Positions 1 to 9,300 of a stretch of 64,000 bases of DNA are shown piece after piece. Positions within the stretch are counted from its first letter, which is position 1. Every line of letters starts with the position of its first letter. The notes under the pieces were generated by a model, which saw nothing but the letters and a program-made list of their open reading frames with translations, ran no database searches and was not told the origin of the DNA. The position numbers were made by a program, and so were the translations under genes. This stretch comes from Mesobacillus foraminis (GTDB taxonomy: Bacteria > Bacillota > Bacilli > Bacillales > Cytobacillaceae), in NCBI RefSeq assembly GCF_004340465.1, contig NZ_SLVV01000007.1, positions 124,001 to 188,000 of the forward strand. The letters run 5' to 3'.

Positions 1-75
1 TGAACTCTTTCATAACGACCGGGCGTTATGAAGCCCCCATAAAAACCTTTTTCGCTCTAGCTCATGAATTGAAAA

Positions 76-103
76 AGCTCCTGCGCGGATATGCACAGGA
101 GCT
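76..103 (-). terminator. Terminator of the M24 peptidase gene
   Basis: An 8-bp stem (AGCTCCTG / CAGGAGCT) is followed on the minus strand by a run of five T. It lies just past the stop of the minus-strand peptidase gene. Confidence 0.8.
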
Positions 104-121
104 GAAAGTAACATAACTATT

Positions 122-1216
122 TTAGACGATCACCAGTTCTTTCGGGTACTTAGTCAAAATTTCAATTCCTGACTTCGTGACCAGCACGTCATCCTCGATT
201 CTGACACCAGCCACCCCGGGAACATAAATTCCCGGTTCGACTGTGAAGACCATGCCTTCTTCAATGGTCAAGGAGTTTTCTGAAGTGATTGAAGGAAACT
301 CGTGCACGCTGATACCCAGCCCATGACCCAGCCTGTGAGGGAAGAATTCTCCGTATCCTGCAGAAGCGATTTTATTGCGTGCAGCAAGGTCTACTTCCGA
401 ACAGGCCGTCCCGGGGCGAATGGATTTCAAGGCTTCAAGCTGGGCATCGAGGACTGTCTGGTAGATTTTTTTCTGCTCCTCTCCGATATCCCCGAAGGCA
501 ACAGTCCTGGTGATATCGGAGCAGTAGCCATCAACGACTACTCCCAGGTCGAACAGGACCAGATCCCCTTTGCTGACTTTTGTCAGCCCGGGTGTTCCAT
601 GTGGAGATGCGGCGTTTTTCCCTGTAAGGACCATTGTCGAAAAGGACATTTCCAGTACGCCTTTTTTCTTTAGCGCATATTCAATTGCTGCTAGTATTTC
701 TAGTTCGGTTTTGCCTTCACGTATCTCCTGAACCCCTGTTTCAATTGCAAAATCAGCAAGCTCGCAGGCCTCCCGAATTTTAGCCAGTTCCTGGTCATCC
801 TTTTTCAATCGCAGCAGCCTGAGTTTTTCTTCAGCTGAAACGAACTCGGCATGTGGAAACAGGCGAACCATCTCTTCATAGCGGATGACATTCATATGTT
901 CTTTTTCAATTCCCGCTTTATGTACAGACTCGACCCTTGATTGAATAGCCCGGTTGACCAGTTCCCATGGACGGTCCGTATCGCTGTGACCGATTATTTC
1001 AAATTTCCATCCTGCATTCCTGGCATCATTCACTTCCATTCCTGGGCAAACCAGAAATGGCTCCGCATCCTGGAATACAGCGATTCCAAGGAGCCTTTCA
1101 TGCGGTTCGCTTAAAAAACCGCTTAGATAAAAGACATTATCTGGAGAAGTAAGAAAGCAGACATCCACCTGATGATCCTTCATCCATCTTGATAGTTGTT
1201 TGATGCGGTGTTCCAT
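122..1216 (-). CDS. M24B family Xaa-Pro peptidase (aminopeptidase P-like)
   Basis: Probable cytoplasmic dimetal peptidase that removes N-terminal residues ahead of proline. Residues 1-125 form a creatinase-like N-terminal domain and about 135-355 the pita-bread catalytic domain. The five expected metal ligands are visible: D223 (in LFDLG), D234, H298 (in GHGLG), E327 (in TVEPG) and E341. H206 in the HGTP motif is also present. At 364 residues it is the usual length for short bacterial Xaa-Pro dipeptidase/aminopeptidase paralogues. It is transcribed divergently from ytkL and ends at a clear hairpin. The family is secure, but aminopeptidase and prolidase activity cannot be told apart from sequence, so no symbol is given. 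Confidence 0.9.
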   Translation of the reverse strand: MEHRIKQLSRWMKDHQVDVCFLTSPDNVFYLSGFLSEPHERLLGIAVFQDAEPFLVCPGMEVNDARNAGWKFEIIGHSDTDRPWELVNRAIQSRVESVHKAGIEKEHMNVIRYEEMVRLFPHAEFVSAEEKLRLLRLKKDDQELAKIREACELADFAIETGVQEIREGKTELEILAAIEYALKKKGVLEMSFSTMVLTGKNAASPHGTPGLTKVSKGDLVLFDLGVVVDGYCSDITRTVAFGDIGEEQKKIYQTVLDAQLEALKSIRPGTACSEVDLAARNKIASAGYGEFFPHRLGHGLGISVHEFPSITSENSLTIEEGMVFTVEPGIYVPGVAGVRIEDDVLVTKSGIEILTKYPKELVIV

Positions 1217-1374
1217 AGTAATAGATTCCTCCTTGCATTTTTTGTATTAAGAGCGTAGCAACTAAAATAAGAAAAGTAAACTTTTATAAGCCAAAAACTT
1301 TGGGTATAAATGAGGAGGACTTATAATAGGGATGTTGAAATAACAAAGCAGACTGCAGAAGGGAGAGAGTTTTA

Positions 1375-2055
1375 TTGAAAATTTCATACCACGGTCATTC
1401 AGTTGTTAAGATTGAAACTGGAGGGAAAACTATTTTAATTGATCCCTTCCTTACCGGCAATGGACTCACAGACCTCAAGGCGAATGAAGTAACGGCTGAT
1501 GCGATTCTTTTGACACATGCACATAATGATCATGTAGGGGATACTGTTGAAATTGCGAAACGGACCGGTGCCCTGGTAGTAACAAATGCCGATTTGGCTA
1601 CATATTTAAGCTGGCAAGGAGTTCGAACACACGGCATGAATATTGGAGGTTCCTATGAGTTTGACTTTGGCAAAGTCAAAATGACACAGGCATTCCATGG
1701 ATCAGGCTATGTTACTGATGGCCAGCAAATCATTTATGGAGGAATGCCGGCGGGGATACTCTTTTCAGCAGAGGGCAAGACGATCTACCATGCGGGTGAT
1801 ACAGGATTGTTCTCGGACATGAAGCTCATTGGGGAACGCCATGATATTGACCTTGCTTTCCTGCCGATTGGCGACAACTTTACGATGGGGCCTGAAGATG
1901 CTGCTGCGGCGGCCGAATTTTTAAAGGCAAAGCTGGTGGTGCCGATCCACTTCAACACCTTCCCTCCGATAAAGCAGGATCCAACAAGATTCATTGAAAT
2001 GCTTAAAGGAAACAAAGGCCAGGTTTTCGAACCCGGGGAATCTATTGAAATATAA
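1375..2055 (+). CDS. ytkL: UPF0173 metal-dependent hydrolase
   Basis: Single-domain metallo-beta-lactamase-fold hydrolase of 226 residues. The metal-binding motif [10 protein letters not shown] is at about residues 47-56, a second ligand region (YHAGDTG) near 138-144, and a C-terminal [10 protein letters not shown] motif supplies the last histidine. These match the UPF0173/YtkL family, whose substrate is unknown. The TTG start follows a GGGAGAGAG site. A TATAAT-like -10 lies at 1322-1327, though the -35 (TTTGGG) is poor. A strong hairpin follows the stop. Predicted to be cytoplasmic, with no signal peptide. Confidence 0.9.
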   Translation: MKISYHGHSVVKIETGGKTILIDPFLTGNGLTDLKANEVTADAILLTHAHNDHVGDTVEIAKRTGALVVTNADLATYLSWQGVRTHGMNIGGSYEFDFGKVKMTQAFHGSGYVTDGQQIIYGGMPAGILFSAEGKTIYHAGDTGLFSDMKLIGERHDIDLAFLPIGDNFTMGPEDAAAAAEFLKAKLVVPIHFNTFPPIKQDPTRFIEMLKGNKGQVFEPGESIEI

Positions 2056-2058
2056 AAG

Positions 2059-2088
2059 TAACTGCTGTGCAATGCACAGCAGTTTTTT
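2059..2088 (+). terminator. Terminator after ytkL
   Basis: Perfect stem ACTGCTGTGC / GCACAGCAGT with a 3-nt loop, followed by six T. Confidence 0.9.
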
Positions 2089-2157
2089 CGTTTTAACAGG
2101 CTTATTTTCCCGGGTCCGGCATATGAATAGAACAAGCCATAATCCAGGAGGAATGAG

Positions 2158-2400
2158 ATGAACAAGAATCGCTATCTTCTTTATTTGCTTTTATGCGGGC
2201 TGATGCTCTATTATGCCTTGCCGAGGATATCCATTGGGATTCATGGACCCGAAGGCCTATTTGCCGCAGCCTGGCTGCTCTTCGCTTTATTCGTTATCGC
2301 AGGCAACCTGTCTGCTTTCCTATACACACCTAAAAAACAAAAGCTGGCAGGATCCAGGGGAGAGCGAATTCCGAAAAAGTCACAGGGCACTGGTGTCTAA
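2158..2400 (+). CDS. Small two-helix membrane protein of unknown function
   Basis: An 80-residue product that I do not recognise. It starts at ATG 2158 behind a good CAGGAGGAATGAG site. It has two hydrophobic stretches, about residues 6-26 and 33-55, and then a basic tail rich in Lys and Arg, so a two-pass membrane protein with a cytoplasmic C-terminus is likely. It lies between ytkL and ytoI, where I recall no conserved B. subtilis gene. The strong ribosome site and the membrane-like composition support a real gene. No function is suggested. Confidence 0.65.
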   Translation: MNKNRYLLYLLLCGLMLYYALPRISIGIHGPEGLFAAAWLLFALFVIAGNLSAFLYTPKKQKLAGSRGERIPKKSQGTGV

Positions 2401-2457
2401 TGATCTAAAAAATAGAAATCCTTCTTAATATGCTGAATAAAAATGCTTCGGCTTGAA

Positions 2458-2486
2458 TTGAAACAAGACATTAATCACTTTATAAT
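2458..2486 (+). promoter_or_regulatory. Sigma-A promoter of ytoI
   Basis: TTGAAA (2458-2463), a 17-bp spacer and TATAAT (2481-2486). Both hexamers are near-consensus and the start codon lies 53 bp downstream. Confidence 0.8.
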
Positions 2487-2539
2487 AAAAATGGATAGCT
2501 ATTTTCGTTCGGAAATTTAAATTATAAAGGGTGAAAGTC

Positions 2540-3859
2540 TTGGCAACGAAGCATGAACAAATTTTACACTATATTGATGAACTTCCGATTGGGGAAAAAA
2601 TATCGGTACGCCAAATCGCCAAGGCCATGAATGTGAGTGAAGGCACTGCTTACCGTGCCATAAAAGAAGCGGAAAATAAAGGTTATGTAAGCACGATTGA
2701 ACGTGTTGGCACAATCAGGATTGAAAGAAAAAAGAAGGAGAATATTGAGAAGCTCACTTATGCTGAGGTCGTCAATATTGTTGATGGCCAAGTCCTTGGC
2801 GGAAGGACAGGCTTGCATAAGACACTAAATAAATTTGTCATTGGCGCCATGAAGCTGGAAGCAATGATGAGGTATACCGGAGCTGGGAATCTGCTGATTG
2901 TAGGCAACCGTGATAAGGCTCATGAGCAGGCACTGAGAGCTGGTGCAGCGGTTTTAATCACAGGCGGGTTTGATACCGAAGAGCAGGTGAAAAAGCTTGC
3001 CGATGAGCTTCAGCTTCCAATCATATCAACCAGCTACGATACTTTTACTGTCGCGACCATGATTAACCGAGCTATTTACGATCAGCTGATAAAAAAGGAA
3101 ATCATTCTGGTCGAGGACATTCTGACGCCCCTTGCCGACACGGTCTATCTCAAAACCGATGACAAGGTTGCCGACTGGTTTCGCTGCAAGGAGGAAACAG
3201 AGCACAGCCGTTTTCCTGTTGTCGACCGGAACATGAAGGTACAGGGAATGGTTACATCGAAGGATATCATGGGAGATGATCCAGAGACACCGATTGAGAA
3301 AATTATGACAAGACAGCCGATGACAGTCGGCGGAAAGACAAGTGTTGCATCGTCTGCGCACATGATGGTGTGGGAAGGGATCGAAGTGCTGCCGGTAGTT
3401 GACGACTCCAACAAGCTCCAGGGAATGATCAGCCGCCAGGATGTACTTAAGGCACTACAGATGATTCAGCGCCAGCCGCAGGTAGGGGAAACTCTGGATG
3501 ATACCGTCACCAGCCAAATGATTATTTCCCGCGGAAAATCAAAGGAAGAGGATATCTTCCGGTGTACCGTAACACCGCAAATGACCAATCATTTAGGGAC
3601 GATATCCTACGGGGTTTTTACTACACTGGTGACCGAGGCGGCAAATCGTGTACTGAGAGGCTATAAAAAAGGTGATTTGGTTGTCGAAAACATGACAATC
3701 TATTTTATCAAGCCGGTGCAAATTGACAGCGTCCTCGAAATCACTCCAAAGATCCTCGAGGTTGGGAGGAAATTCGGGAAGGTGGATGTAGAAGTTTACA
3801 AGGAAGGGGTTCTTGTTGGTAAGGCCATGATGATGTGCCAGCTGATAGACAGGCATTAA
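2540..3859 (+). CDS. ytoI: HTH-DRTGG-CBS-hotdog four-domain regulator
   Basis: Protein of about 439 residues with four parts: a winged-helix DNA-binding domain (about 1-60, with SVRQIAKAMNVSEGTAYRAIKEAE), a DRTGG domain (about 75-180), a pair of CBS domains (about 190-310) and a C-terminal PaaI-type thioesterase/hotdog fold (about 330-435). CBS pairs usually bind adenine nucleotides, so a ligand-sensing regulator is likely; the ligand and targets are unknown. I chose TTG 2540 because an AAGGGTGA site precedes it by about 5 nt, whereas the upstream GTG at 2531 lies inside that site. The gene has its own sigma-A promoter and converges on ytpI across a shared hairpin. Confidence 0.9.
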   Translation: MATKHEQILHYIDELPIGEKISVRQIAKAMNVSEGTAYRAIKEAENKGYVSTIERVGTIRIERKKKENIEKLTYAEVVNIVDGQVLGGRTGLHKTLNKFVIGAMKLEAMMRYTGAGNLLIVGNRDKAHEQALRAGAAVLITGGFDTEEQVKKLADELQLPIISTSYDTFTVATMINRAIYDQLIKKEIILVEDILTPLADTVYLKTDDKVADWFRCKEETEHSRFPVVDRNMKVQGMVTSKDIMGDDPETPIEKIMTRQPMTVGGKTSVASSAHMMVWEGIEVLPVVDDSNKLQGMISRQDVLKALQMIQRQPQVGETLDDTVTSQMIISRGKSKEEDIFRCTVTPQMTNHLGTISYGVFTTLVTEAANRVLRGYKKGDLVVENMTIYFIKPVQIDSVLEITPKILEVGRKFGKVDVEVYKEGVLVGKAMMMCQLIDRH

Positions 3860-3867
3860 GCATGAAA

Positions 3868-3898
3868 AAAGAAGCCGCTCAAGGTCAACGGCTTCTTT
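3868..3898. terminator. Bidirectional terminator between ytoI and ytpI
   Basis: Stem AAAGAAGCCG / CGGCTTCTTT with A-rich left and T-rich right flanks, placed between two convergent genes. Confidence 0.8.
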
Positions 3899-3904
3899 CT
3901 GCTT

Positions 3905-4210
3905 TTAATGGCTGTTTGCTTCTTCTGCTTCTTTTACCGCATATGGGAGGTAGTGCTTGTAGGCTTTAAAGCCGGCAAATGCGCTGAGTCCTCCCAGAAC
4001 GATAAAGATCCCCGCAACGATATAAGTAACGGCAGTCTGGAAAAGGTAGAGCTGATTGATGCCAAACAAGGCGACAAAAACGCCGAGAGCAATGCTTGAT
4101 TTTGCGGAAACCCATTGTCTTTCCGCTGGCCGGGAGCTGCGGACATATTTAATTTTATAGAATACATAAAATGCAAAAGATAATACAATCAATACAACGA
4201 GTACTGGCAT
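3905..4210 (-). CDS. ytpI: YtpI-like membrane protein
   Basis: Protein of about 101 residues with three hydrophobic segments (about 1-18, 39-58 and 62-82), typical of YtpI, a Bacillus membrane protein of unknown function. I chose the internal ATG at 4210 because GGAGG lies about 8 nt before it; the longer TTG-start version begins within that site. It is convergent with ytoI and divergent from nrnA. Confidence 0.8.
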   Translation of the reverse strand: MPVLVVLIVLSFAFYVFYKIKYVRSSRPAERQWVSAKSSIALGVFVALFGINQLYLFQTAVTYIVAGIFIVLGGLSAFAGFKAYKHYLPYAVKEAEEANSH

Positions 4211-4354
4211 TGCAAAAACCTCCAAATAAAATCTTCTTCCATTTTAACGGTATTTGAAGGCAATTGCCATAGATATCGGTTTTGTTTCTTTTTATTTTGC
4301 CGTTCCTGTGATTATAATTAATTAACCATTTTGAAAATACTGAAGGAGTATGCT

Positions 4355-5287
4355 ATGAAAGCGAAAATAATTGAAGCGATTGAAAAGTATGAAACCATCA
4401 TTGTCCACCGTCATGTCAGGCCTGATCCTGATGCATATGGTTCACAGGGGGGGCTTGTTGAGATCCTGAAAACCTCCTATCCTCAAAAGAAGGTCTACGC
4501 AGTAGGCAGGGAAGAAGAGTCACTTAACTATATGAGGCGGCTGGATTCAATTCCGGATGAGACCTACAATGGGGCTCTTGTTATTGTCTGTGATACAGCA
4601 AACCAGGAACGAATCGATGACAAGCGTTACAGCAGCGGGGAACAGCTGATTAAAATTGACCATCATCCAAATCAGGACGCATACGGTGACCTGCTCTGGG
4701 TGGACACCAATGCCAGTTCAACAAGTGAAATGATTTATGAATTTTATTTAACCTTTAAAGACCGGGGCCTTAAAATTTCGGATGAAGCTGCGCGCCTCCT
4801 ATTTGCAGGAATTGTCGGGGATACTGGACGATTCCTGTACCCAAGCACCTCTGAAAAGACCTTTGCTTATGCAGGAGAGCTGATTCATTATAATTTCTCC
4901 CGGCCACAGCTTTTTGATCAGATGTATGAGCTGGCGCCTAATGTTGTGAAGTTAAATGGGTACGTCCTGCAAAATTTCGAAGTGCTTTCGAACGGGGCCG
5001 CTTCGGTGAAAATGACAAAAGAGCTTCTGGAAGAGTACGGGGTCAGGCCGGCGGATGCTTCGCTTCTGGTCAGTGTCCTTGGTTCTGTGAAAGGAATTAA
5101 GGCCTGGGTATTCTTTATTGAGGAAACTGATCAAATAAGGGTCCGCTTCCGCTCGAAAGGTCCTGTCATAAATGTCCTGGCCCGCAAATACGGAGGCGGA
5201 GGACACCCTCTTGCATCGGGGGCTTCCATTTACTCGTGGGAGGATGCTGAAAAAATAACCCGTGACCTTGTCGAATTGTGTCAATAA
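4355..5287 (+). CDS. nrnA: Oligoribonuclease / pAp phosphatase NrnA (DHH family)
   Basis: Bifunctional DHH/DHHA1 enzyme that degrades 2-5 nt RNA fragments and dephosphorylates 3'-phosphoadenosine 5'-phosphate. The DHH domain shows H18/H20, D24 and D26 (RPDPDA), D80 (VCDTA) and the D102-H103-H104 triad. The C-terminal DHHA1 domain carries the GGGGHPLASGA nucleic-acid-binding motif near residue 285. The 310-residue length is normal. ATG 4355 is preceded by GAAGGAG at 6 nt, so the longer TTG version from 4331 is rejected. An isolated TATAAT lies at 4313-4318. Confidence 0.95.
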   Translation: MKAKIIEAIEKYETIIVHRHVRPDPDAYGSQGGLVEILKTSYPQKKVYAVGREEESLNYMRRLDSIPDETYNGALVIVCDTANQERIDDKRYSSGEQLIKIDHHPNQDAYGDLLWVDTNASSTSEMIYEFYLTFKDRGLKISDEAARLLFAGIVGDTGRFLYPSTSEKTFAYAGELIHYNFSRPQLFDQMYELAPNVVKLNGYVLQNFEVLSNGAASVKMTKELLEEYGVRPADASLLVSVLGSVKGIKAWVFFIEETDQIRVRFRSKGPVINVLARKYGGGGHPLASGASIYSWEDAEKITRDLVELCQ

Positions 5288-5293
5288 AGAAAA

Positions 5294-5323
5294 AGGAGCC
5301 CTGCGGATTACCGCAGGGCTCCT
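5294..5323 (-). terminator. Terminator of ytrHI, also the 3' hairpin of nrnA
   Basis: A 13-bp perfect stem (AGGAGCCCTGCGG / CCGCAGGGCTCCT) with an ATTA loop. The T-rich tail is on the minus strand, so it mainly ends ytrHI. Confidence 0.85.
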
Positions 5324-5825
5324 ACTCATCAAGATAAACTTCGAGCTGGATGTTGACCGTGGTGTATACGACCATTGAAGTAATCCTGACTCTGTATCTC
5401 TTTCCATTTAGCGGAATGACCTTGTTTTCAATCATTTTTTTAATCAATTCCCGGCTTTTATAAACATATTCCAGGTCTTTCGCAAGGAACAGGCTTAAAT
5501 CATCCTTAATCTTTTCCTCGGCCTCATAGACCCCCAATAAATCAAGCTCATATTTTTTTCCATTGGTAATTTTGATCTTAATTTCCTGGATTGTCAGCTG
5601 TTCCAGATTCTTTTCATTCAACGCCTTGTAGTCGTCCTGCCAGATTTTAATGTCATTCGTCATGTCTGTGATGTCTTGTTTTTGTTTGGCAATCAGTGCA
5701 GATTTTTCTTCCATCCAGACGCCATGAATATACAGGAAGATGCACCAGCTTAAAGCGGCGCCTACAGCCATGCCTGAGAAAAAACGCTGCCAGGAGGGGG
5801 AGCGGTAATATGGCGGGATTCTCAT
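5322..5825 (-). CDS. ytrI: Sporulation membrane protein YtrI
   Basis: A 167-residue protein with one N-terminal transmembrane helix (about 16-35), then a charged, probably coiled-coil region (about 37-75) and a C-terminal domain ending in VNIQLEVYLDE. This matches YtrI, a sporulation protein of the mother cell in B. subtilis. It begins 1 bp after the ytrH stop, so the two are co-transcribed and probably translationally coupled. The stop codon overlaps the terminator hairpin by a couple of bases. The molecular activity is unknown. Confidence 0.9.
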   Translation of the reverse strand: MRIPPYYRSPSWQRFFSGMAVGAALSWCIFLYIHGVWMEEKSALIAKQKQDITDMTNDIKIWQDDYKALNEKNLEQLTIQEIKIKITNGKKYELDLLGVYEAEEKIKDDLSLFLAKDLEYVYKSRELIKKMIENKVIPLNGKRYRVRITSMVVYTTVNIQLEVYLDE

Positions 5826-5826
5826 T

Positions 5827-6156
5827 TTAGATTTGCTCCAGTGTAAACCATTTTATGATTGCAGCACCCGTTTGTGCTCCGCCCATCGCGGACAGAATCA
5901 GCATGAATTGTTTAAAAATATCTTTTGTCTCTCCCTCAAGGAAGCCTCTTTCAAAGCTGTAAACAGTATCAAAGGTACCTCCGATTGCGGCTATGATCGC
6001 CCATATCCTGATCAGGTCTGAAATTCTGGAAATCTGTGTGAGAAGCGGCTGTCCAGTCAGAAAGGAAGCAAGACCGCCGATTAGGGATCCTCCCAACAAA
6101 ACTCCAAGCGCAATAAAATAACTCTCGAATAAATGTGTAAAGAACGGCTGGTTCAT
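5827..6156 (-). CDS. ytrH: Sporulation membrane protein YtrH
   Basis: A 109-residue protein with three hydrophobic segments (about 12-33, 47-62 and 82-102), the first gene of the ytrHI operon. In B. subtilis YtrH is made in the mother cell under sigma-E and contributes to spore development. An AGGGTGA site precedes the ATG, and a close match to a sigma-E promoter lies at 6191-6219. The gene is divergent from dnaE. Confidence 0.9.
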   Translation of the reverse strand: MNQPFFTHLFESYFIALGVLLGGSLIGGLASFLTGQPLLTQISRISDLIRIWAIIAAIGGTFDTVYSFERGFLEGETKDIFKQFMLILSAMGGAQTGAAIIKWFTLEQI

Positions 6157-6190
6157 GATATGTCACCCTTTGGACAGTCTTTGTTAATCC

Positions 6191-6219
6191 ATTTTATGGA
6201 CAAACGCGGACAAATATGA
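6191..6219 (-). promoter_or_regulatory. Sigma-E type promoter of ytrHI
   Basis: Read on the minus strand: -35 TCATATT (matches KMATATT fully), a 14-bp spacer, and -10 CATAAAAT (one mismatch to CATACAAT). The predicted leader is about 27 nt. Confidence 0.7.
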
Positions 6220-6311
6220 GTAACTTCCTTTTAAAAAAGAGAACATATTTTCTTTTTTGAGGGACTGCCCCTATAATAAAATAAGACAAACCTACAAGGG
6301 TGTGAGCAAAA

Positions 6312-9300
6312 TTGTCATTTATTCACCTGCATGTCTACAGCGCATACAGTCTTTTGACCAGCACCATTAAGATTGAACAGCTGGTAAGGGACGCCCGGGA
6401 AAAGAGTTTTCCCGCACTTGCCCTTACTGACCGAAACGTCATGTATGGGACCATAGCCTTTTATAAGGAATGCTTAAAAAATTCAATAAAGCCCATCATA
6501 GGTCTGACTGTCGATATAGCCGGAAAATATGAAGGGGAACAGGCCAGCCCAATTGTCCTGCTGGCTTCCAACAACGAAGGCTTTCAAAACCTCGTGAAAA
6601 TCTCCAGTGCTGTCCAAACCAAATCTCCCCAGGGAATTCCCCTTAAATGGCTTAGACATTATTCAAGGGGAATTATTGCGATAACACCGGGGTTCGAAGG
6701 AGAAATTGAACAGGCATTATTAAACGGGGAGTATGGCAAGGCTAAAGAAACTGCTGAAGTTTTTGCGGAATTATTTGGAAGAGACAGGTTTTACCTGAGC
6801 CTCCAAAATCAGGGTGCAGCTGGCCAGGGGTTACTTATCCAGGATATGTCCAGGCTGGCTGAAGAGACCGGGATTCAAACAGTCGCATCCAACCCGGTTC
6901 ACTATCTTAAGCAGGAAGATTCATTTGCCCAGGAATGCCTGCTTGCCATAAAAAATGGCCATAAGCTCCAGGAAGAGGAACGTGAAAAATTGGAGACTGA
7001 TCAATTCTACCTCAAAGCAGACAGTGAAATGGCTGATTTATTTCTGGATTATCCGGATGCCCTCGAAAACTCCATTAAAATAGCTGAGCAATGCAATGTT
7101 ATGATTGACCTTGAAGCGAAACATCTGCCAAAGTTCCCTGTCGAGCAGGGAGAATCGCCGGCAGATCTCCTGGAAAGACTTTGTTTTTCTGGAATGAATG
7201 AACGCTACGAGCACCTGACAGAGGATCATATTGCAAGGTTAAACTATGAGCTGTCCGTCATCAATAAGATGAACTTCAGCGATTACTTCCTGATTGTCTG
7301 GGACTTCATGAAATTTGCCAGGGACAATGGAATTCTTACCGGTCCGGGCAGGGGCTCGGCAGCTGGTTCGATGGTCGCATATGTTCTCTACATAACGGAC
7401 GTGGATCCAATCAAGCATAATTTGCTGTTTGAGCGATTCCTCAATCCCGAGCGAATTTCGATGCCGGATATCGATATTGATTTTCCTGACCGCCGCAGGG
7501 ATGAAGTCATTGAATATGTAGCACAAAAATACGGGTACCTGCATGTTGCCCAAATCGTTACTTTTGGAACGCTTGCTGCAAAGGCTGCAGCAAGGGACGT
7601 AGGGCGTGTATTTGGGCTGAATACCCAGGAACTAGACCGGCTTTCCAGGCTGATTCCTTCCCGCCTGGGGGTCACCCTGGAAAGTGCCTATAAAGAATCA
7701 GACGCTCTCAGAAACTTCGTTCAAGAATCAGAAATGAACCGGAAGCTGTTTGAAACAGCGCTTAAGCTCGAAGGCTTGCCTCGCCATACTTCTACACATG
7801 CTGCAGGGGTCGTCATAAGCGAGCAGCCTTTAACCAATCTCATCCCGATCCAGGCGGGACACGGAAACATCGTGCTCACACAGTATTCAATGGAACACCT
7901 GGAAGAAGCAGGGCTCTTAAAAATGGATTTCCTGGGGTTGAGGAATCTTACCTTGATCGAATCCATCCTTCATTCCATCCAGAGGAAAGCAGGCAAAAAG
8001 GTCGATATCCGCAGCATCCCACTCGATGATCAACAAACCTATTCGTTATTAAGCGAAGGGGACGCGGCGGGAGTTTTCCAGCTTGAGTCGGAAGGGATGC
8101 GAAAAGTCCTGACGAGGCTTAAGCCTTCCAGGTTTGAAGATATCGTTGCCGTAAATGCCCTCTACCGGCCGGGGCCAATGGAGAACATCCCGTTATTTAT
8201 TGACCGCAAGCATGGGAGGAAACCGATTGAATACCCTCATGCTGATTTGAAAGGGATTCTGGAAAATACATATGGCGTCATTGTCTATCAGGAGCAAATC
8301 ATGCAGATTGCCTCCACGCTTTCTGGATTTTCCCTTGGTGAAGCCGATTTGCTCAGGCGTGCCGTCAGCAAGAAGAAGAAAGACGTATTGGACAGGGAAA
8401 GGACCCATTTTATAAAGGGTGCTGCGGGGAAAGGCTACGACCAGGATACAGCCAATAGAATCTATGATTTGATTGTCAGGTTTGCCAATTATGGGTTTAA
8501 CCGCAGCCATGCAGTAGCCTACAGTTTTATTGCCTACCAGCTTGCCTATTTAAAAGCCCATTATCCTCTTCATTTCCTTGCAGCATTGATGACCTCTTCG
8601 TCTGGAAATGAATCAAAAATCGCCCAGTATGCGAGAGAGCTTTCTTTGAAGGATATTGAACTTTTGCCTCCTTCAGTCAATAAAAGCACTTTCAGCTTCC
8701 AGGTGGAAGGGAAGGCTATCCGGTATAGCCTTGCAGCTGTAAAAGGGATTGGGGTTTCTGTATTGAAGGAGATCTTTCAGGCCAGGAAACACAGGCCTTT
8801 TACCGATTTATTCGATTTTTGCATCCGGGTTCCGCAAAAAGCAATAAATCGAAAGACACTCGAGGCCCTGGTTCATTCAGGCGCCTTTGATGAATTCGGT
8901 CAGGACCGTGCCGTGCTGCTTGCCACCCTGGATGTAGCCATGGAGCATGCCCAGCTTGTCACGCCGGATGAATCTGGACAGTTTGACCTCTTCAGTGAGA
9001 GTGAATTCAAGCTCAAACCCAAGTATGTTATGGTTGATCCGATGGGAGTGGAGGACTTGCTTTCTTTTGAAAAGGAAGTCCTGGGACTGTATTTATCCAC
9101 TCATCCTGCTGCAGTCGTAAAGGAGCAATTGATAGCTGCAGGGGCGCGTCCGCTTTTGGATCTTCCTGAAAGCGGAAGGGCCAAAATAGGAATCTATATT
9201 ACAGAAGTTAAAAAGATCAGGACTAAGAAAGGAGAAGCGATGGCGTTCTTCACTTTAAGCGATCCCAGCGGAGAAATGGAAGCCGTCGCTTTTCCTGCAG

